A stretch of DNA of 64,000 nt from contig JAIVFJ010000034.1 of NCBI GenBank assembly GCA_025765615.1, positions 248,001 to 312,000 of the forward strand, in the 5' to 3' direction. A program made the position numbers and the translations under genes. This DNA comes from Zopfochytrium polystomum. Its lineage: Eukaryota; Chytridiomycota; Chytridiomycetes; Chytridiales; Chytridiaceae. This document shows positions 61,770 through 64,000 of this stretch, piece after piece; position 1 is the stretch's first letter, and each line of letters begins with the position of its first letter. The notes beneath the pieces were generated by a model that had not been told where the DNA came from, searched no databases, and saw only the letters and a list, made by a program, of their open reading frames with translations.

Positions 61770-63134
61770 GCGACTTTCCGCCTTATCTTCCAACCGCTGG
61801 CTTCGGGTGCCTCTAGCGGTGTAGAGGTCAATGTTTTCGATTTTTTGGAGTTCCCGACTGGCATTGACTATCCTATCCATCAGTCCGATCCATGGCTTCC
61901 CCTGATGATGCTGGTCGAGCTACTTCTGCGACAATATACTTGACCGCGACCACCTGGCCGGACGAGGCTGGCGTTCTCGGCAATCTAGGCGATGAGACCA
62001 TCCGATTTGATGAAAAGGCACTGGCTCGGTCGGGAGTGGAGGTCCGAAAGCTCCACTCCCGACCGATATATTTAATCCAACAGCTCCACCCGTCGACATG
62101 ATGCTGGTCGATCTGTTCTTTGCCATAGAAGTACTGGTCGCCACTTCCTGGGCGTGGTTTCGCTTTGGACACTCGCCAGATGAAGCCGGCGTTCTCGGCG
62201 ACATTGCAGAAGAGAAATGCTACCAAATATTGGAGGCCCTCGCTACAAGAAAAGCCAGAATCGACCGAAAGTATGTCGAGCAAGACCCTGACCCAATCTG
62301 CGGGTCTCCCCTCCGTCTGGGAAATCGGCTGTACAAGACTCCTACGTCCGGTCATCGAGTGATCAGCACGATCGCCGTCGCCGCACAGCTTGCGCCTCCA
62401 CCACGGCGGTTTGAAACAATGAAACCCAAGGACTTTGTTCCGAACGTGGTTACTACATGTCCCAAGGTGCTCGCCGCCTTCAAGAAAAAACACACGGTGA
62501 CTGTTTTTCGAAGGCGGCGAACTACCGGAGTCCTCGTCGCCCAAGCCAGTCCCGACCGCTGCAGCCGTACATCCGATCACGGAGGAAGTACAGGCGGCCG
62601 ACCTGAAGACCAAAAACATTCAAGGGCGAAAGGCGGCCTTCAGAGCACGGAAGGAGCTGCATGCAGCGGGCAGCCAAGGCCGACGAGCTCCGAGCGGCGA
62701 AAGAGGCAGAAGGAGCGGAGGACGGGCTCGGCGACGACGCCGAGGCGAGGGCACGGAAGGACGCCTTCGTCGCCGCAGCTCTCGCCGATGCCAGGGATAA
62801 GGAGGCAGTTGGAGGCCAAGCGGGAGACGGAATCACGCGAGGACTCCGCTGAGACCGCACTGAGGAAGGCAGAGAGGGAGGCGACGGCGCAGAGGAGAAT
62901 GGCGAATGCCGCCAAGGGGAAGCTGGCCGAAAGGTGCATGCAACGAGGCCGAAGATGTTGATCTGCGGACCGAGCTCCTCTCTGTCGCCACTGCTGCGGC
63001 CGCTGACTTTGCCGTCGTTGGTGCCGACGGTGGAGGCGGCGGCTGCGGCGGCAGAGGAGAAGATGGGCAGTTATTGGATGTGGATTCCATTGAGGATGAG
63101 ATGTGGAGGGCTGGGAGGGCTGGGCGGAACTGAT
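61770..63134 (+). pseudogene. Fragmented coding region with repeated segment and coiled coil
   Basis: Coding-like texture continues on the plus strand but hops between frames. A first piece starts MATFRLIFQPLASG (61770) and another has WPDEAGVLGNLGDE. A longer piece from 62098 repeats it as SPDEAGVLGDIAEE and continues to KPKDFVPNVVTTCPKVLAAF. A frame change near 62510 leads to an acidic linker, and another near 62650 to a charged coiled coil (KADELRAAKEAEGAEDGLGD). Two more changes, near 62805 and 62935, continue the coiled coil to a stop at 63131-63133. At least four breaks argue for decay or indel errors. I do not recognise the family. Confidence 0.4.
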
Positions 63135-64000
63135 GGACACATCCGGAGGGGAATACGATGGTTTATCTACTTGCGGAACCGTGAGTCTGCCATTTGCCGA
63201 GCCTTCCAGTCAGACAATGCATCCAGCCATCTGTACTCACTAGCTTTCCGCTCTTTCCTCTTCCCCTTCTCAACAAGGACAACGGTCGATATCGCCGTCA
63301 CCACTCCTCCCCAACCGCAGCAAATGCTGCAATTTTGCTGCTTCGGGACACCCGTTTTCCGCTACGGAGGGGCAGGTTGCTCCGCGCGCAGTGTTGTGGG
63401 GATATGCGACCATCCCTGTTGATGCCGTACGGCTCGGAGGCAACCATCAGGCAGTTAACAGCTGCGTCCCTGCGGCCACCGGCTTCATGGACAACCTGTC
63501 ATGCCATGCTTGCGCGTTGTCAAGTATCAACGGCGGTACTCCTCCTTTTGTTCAGAACCAACAGCTGGCTGGCGGCAACCACGGCGACCCTCCCCCGCCG
63601 CGCCCGCACCAGCACGACGGAGCTCGCGCCCAGGACGCCGCTGACCCCTCCGAATGGGTGGCCGCGAACAGATCCGGCGGATGCGGACTTCACGCCCTGT
63701 TGCGAGGCTCAAGCCCGCCTCCACTGCCCGCGAGGATCGTCGCCAGCGTCGCCGACGCCCGCTTCAGCCCGCAAACGATCTCCTTCGCGTGTCGCCGCGC
63801 GACTGCGGTGCGGCTGACGTCGGGCCGGCAGCTGGCCAAAACGCGAACCAATTTGAAGCCGGTCGACGCGGAAACGGCTGCTGCGGGGTACTTGCCGAAG
63901 AAGAGGGCCGCGGGAGGATGAGGCCGCTGCTCGTCGCCGGGCTTGCATGACCAGAGACGATGAAGCGATCGTGGAGTATCGCAGGTTGAATGGACGCTCC
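63135..64000. other. Right edge, coding potential unresolved
   Basis: An open frame at 63391-63921 (+) and an overlapping one at 63194-63817 are both long, but the base composition is GC-rich and both give Ala/Arg/Pro-rich proteins of no known family. They may belong to a gene continuing beyond the window. Confidence 0.3.

Overview
The window is nuclear DNA of a fungus. Genes are split by many short introns (mostly 40-90 bases, GT...AG). Gene spacing is tight. The gene set includes SEN54, STT4, CAF16 and uroporphyrinogen-III synthase. An SLF2/Nse6-type SMC5/6 factor, a secreted S41-type peptidase with a hydrophobic tail and paired S1/P1 nucleases would suit an early-diverging (possibly chytrid) lineage, but that placement is an inference. 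No rRNA, tRNA or CRISPR was recognised.

Layout. (1) 1-6.9 kb: 3' end of a tail-anchored coiled-coil protein (+), SEN54 (-), then, head-to-head with it, a CANIN-domain SLF2/Nse6-like gene (+). (2) 7.7-11.1 kb: a wax-synthase-like MBOAT gene (-) and S1/P1 nuclease A (-). (3) 11.6-18.1 kb: an island bounded by two diverged direct repeats. It holds a secreted ADP-ribosyltransferase-like gene broken by a frameshift (+) and a full ABCB transporter that is clearly decayed (-). (4) 18.5-27.3 kb: STT4 phosphatidylinositol 4-kinase (-) and S1/P1 nuclease B (-), built exon for exon like copy A. (5) 27.9-35.2 kb: an R-SNARE, an ABCG half-transporter and a NIPA-type transporter, all (-). (6) 36.7-49.3 kb, all (+): a 938-residue coiled-coil protein, an NRAMP metal transporter with very long inserted loops, CAF16, and a disordered protein with a PP1-docking motif. 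(7) 49.8-50.8 kb: HEM4 (-). (8) 51-54.2 kb: gene-poor, possibly relic DNA. (9) 54.2-63.9 kb: an arrestin-like gene (+), an S41-peptidase-like gene (-), the second MBOAT paralogue (-), and fragmented coding sequence at the right edge.

Functional themes are membrane lipid and vesicle traffic (STT4, R-SNARE, arrestin-like, ABCG, two MBOATs), metal and magnesium handling (NRAMP, NIPA), RNA and genome maintenance (SEN54, SLF2-like, CAF16), and secreted hydrolases (two S1/P1 nucleases, S41). No operon-like logic is expected.

Several genes (R-SNARE, MBOAT 1, ART-like, arrestin-like, S41, right edge) carry single-base frame breaks inside conserved motifs, while about ten others read through cleanly. 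Some breaks may therefore be assembly indels. The ABCB gene has too many lesions for that to be the whole explanation.
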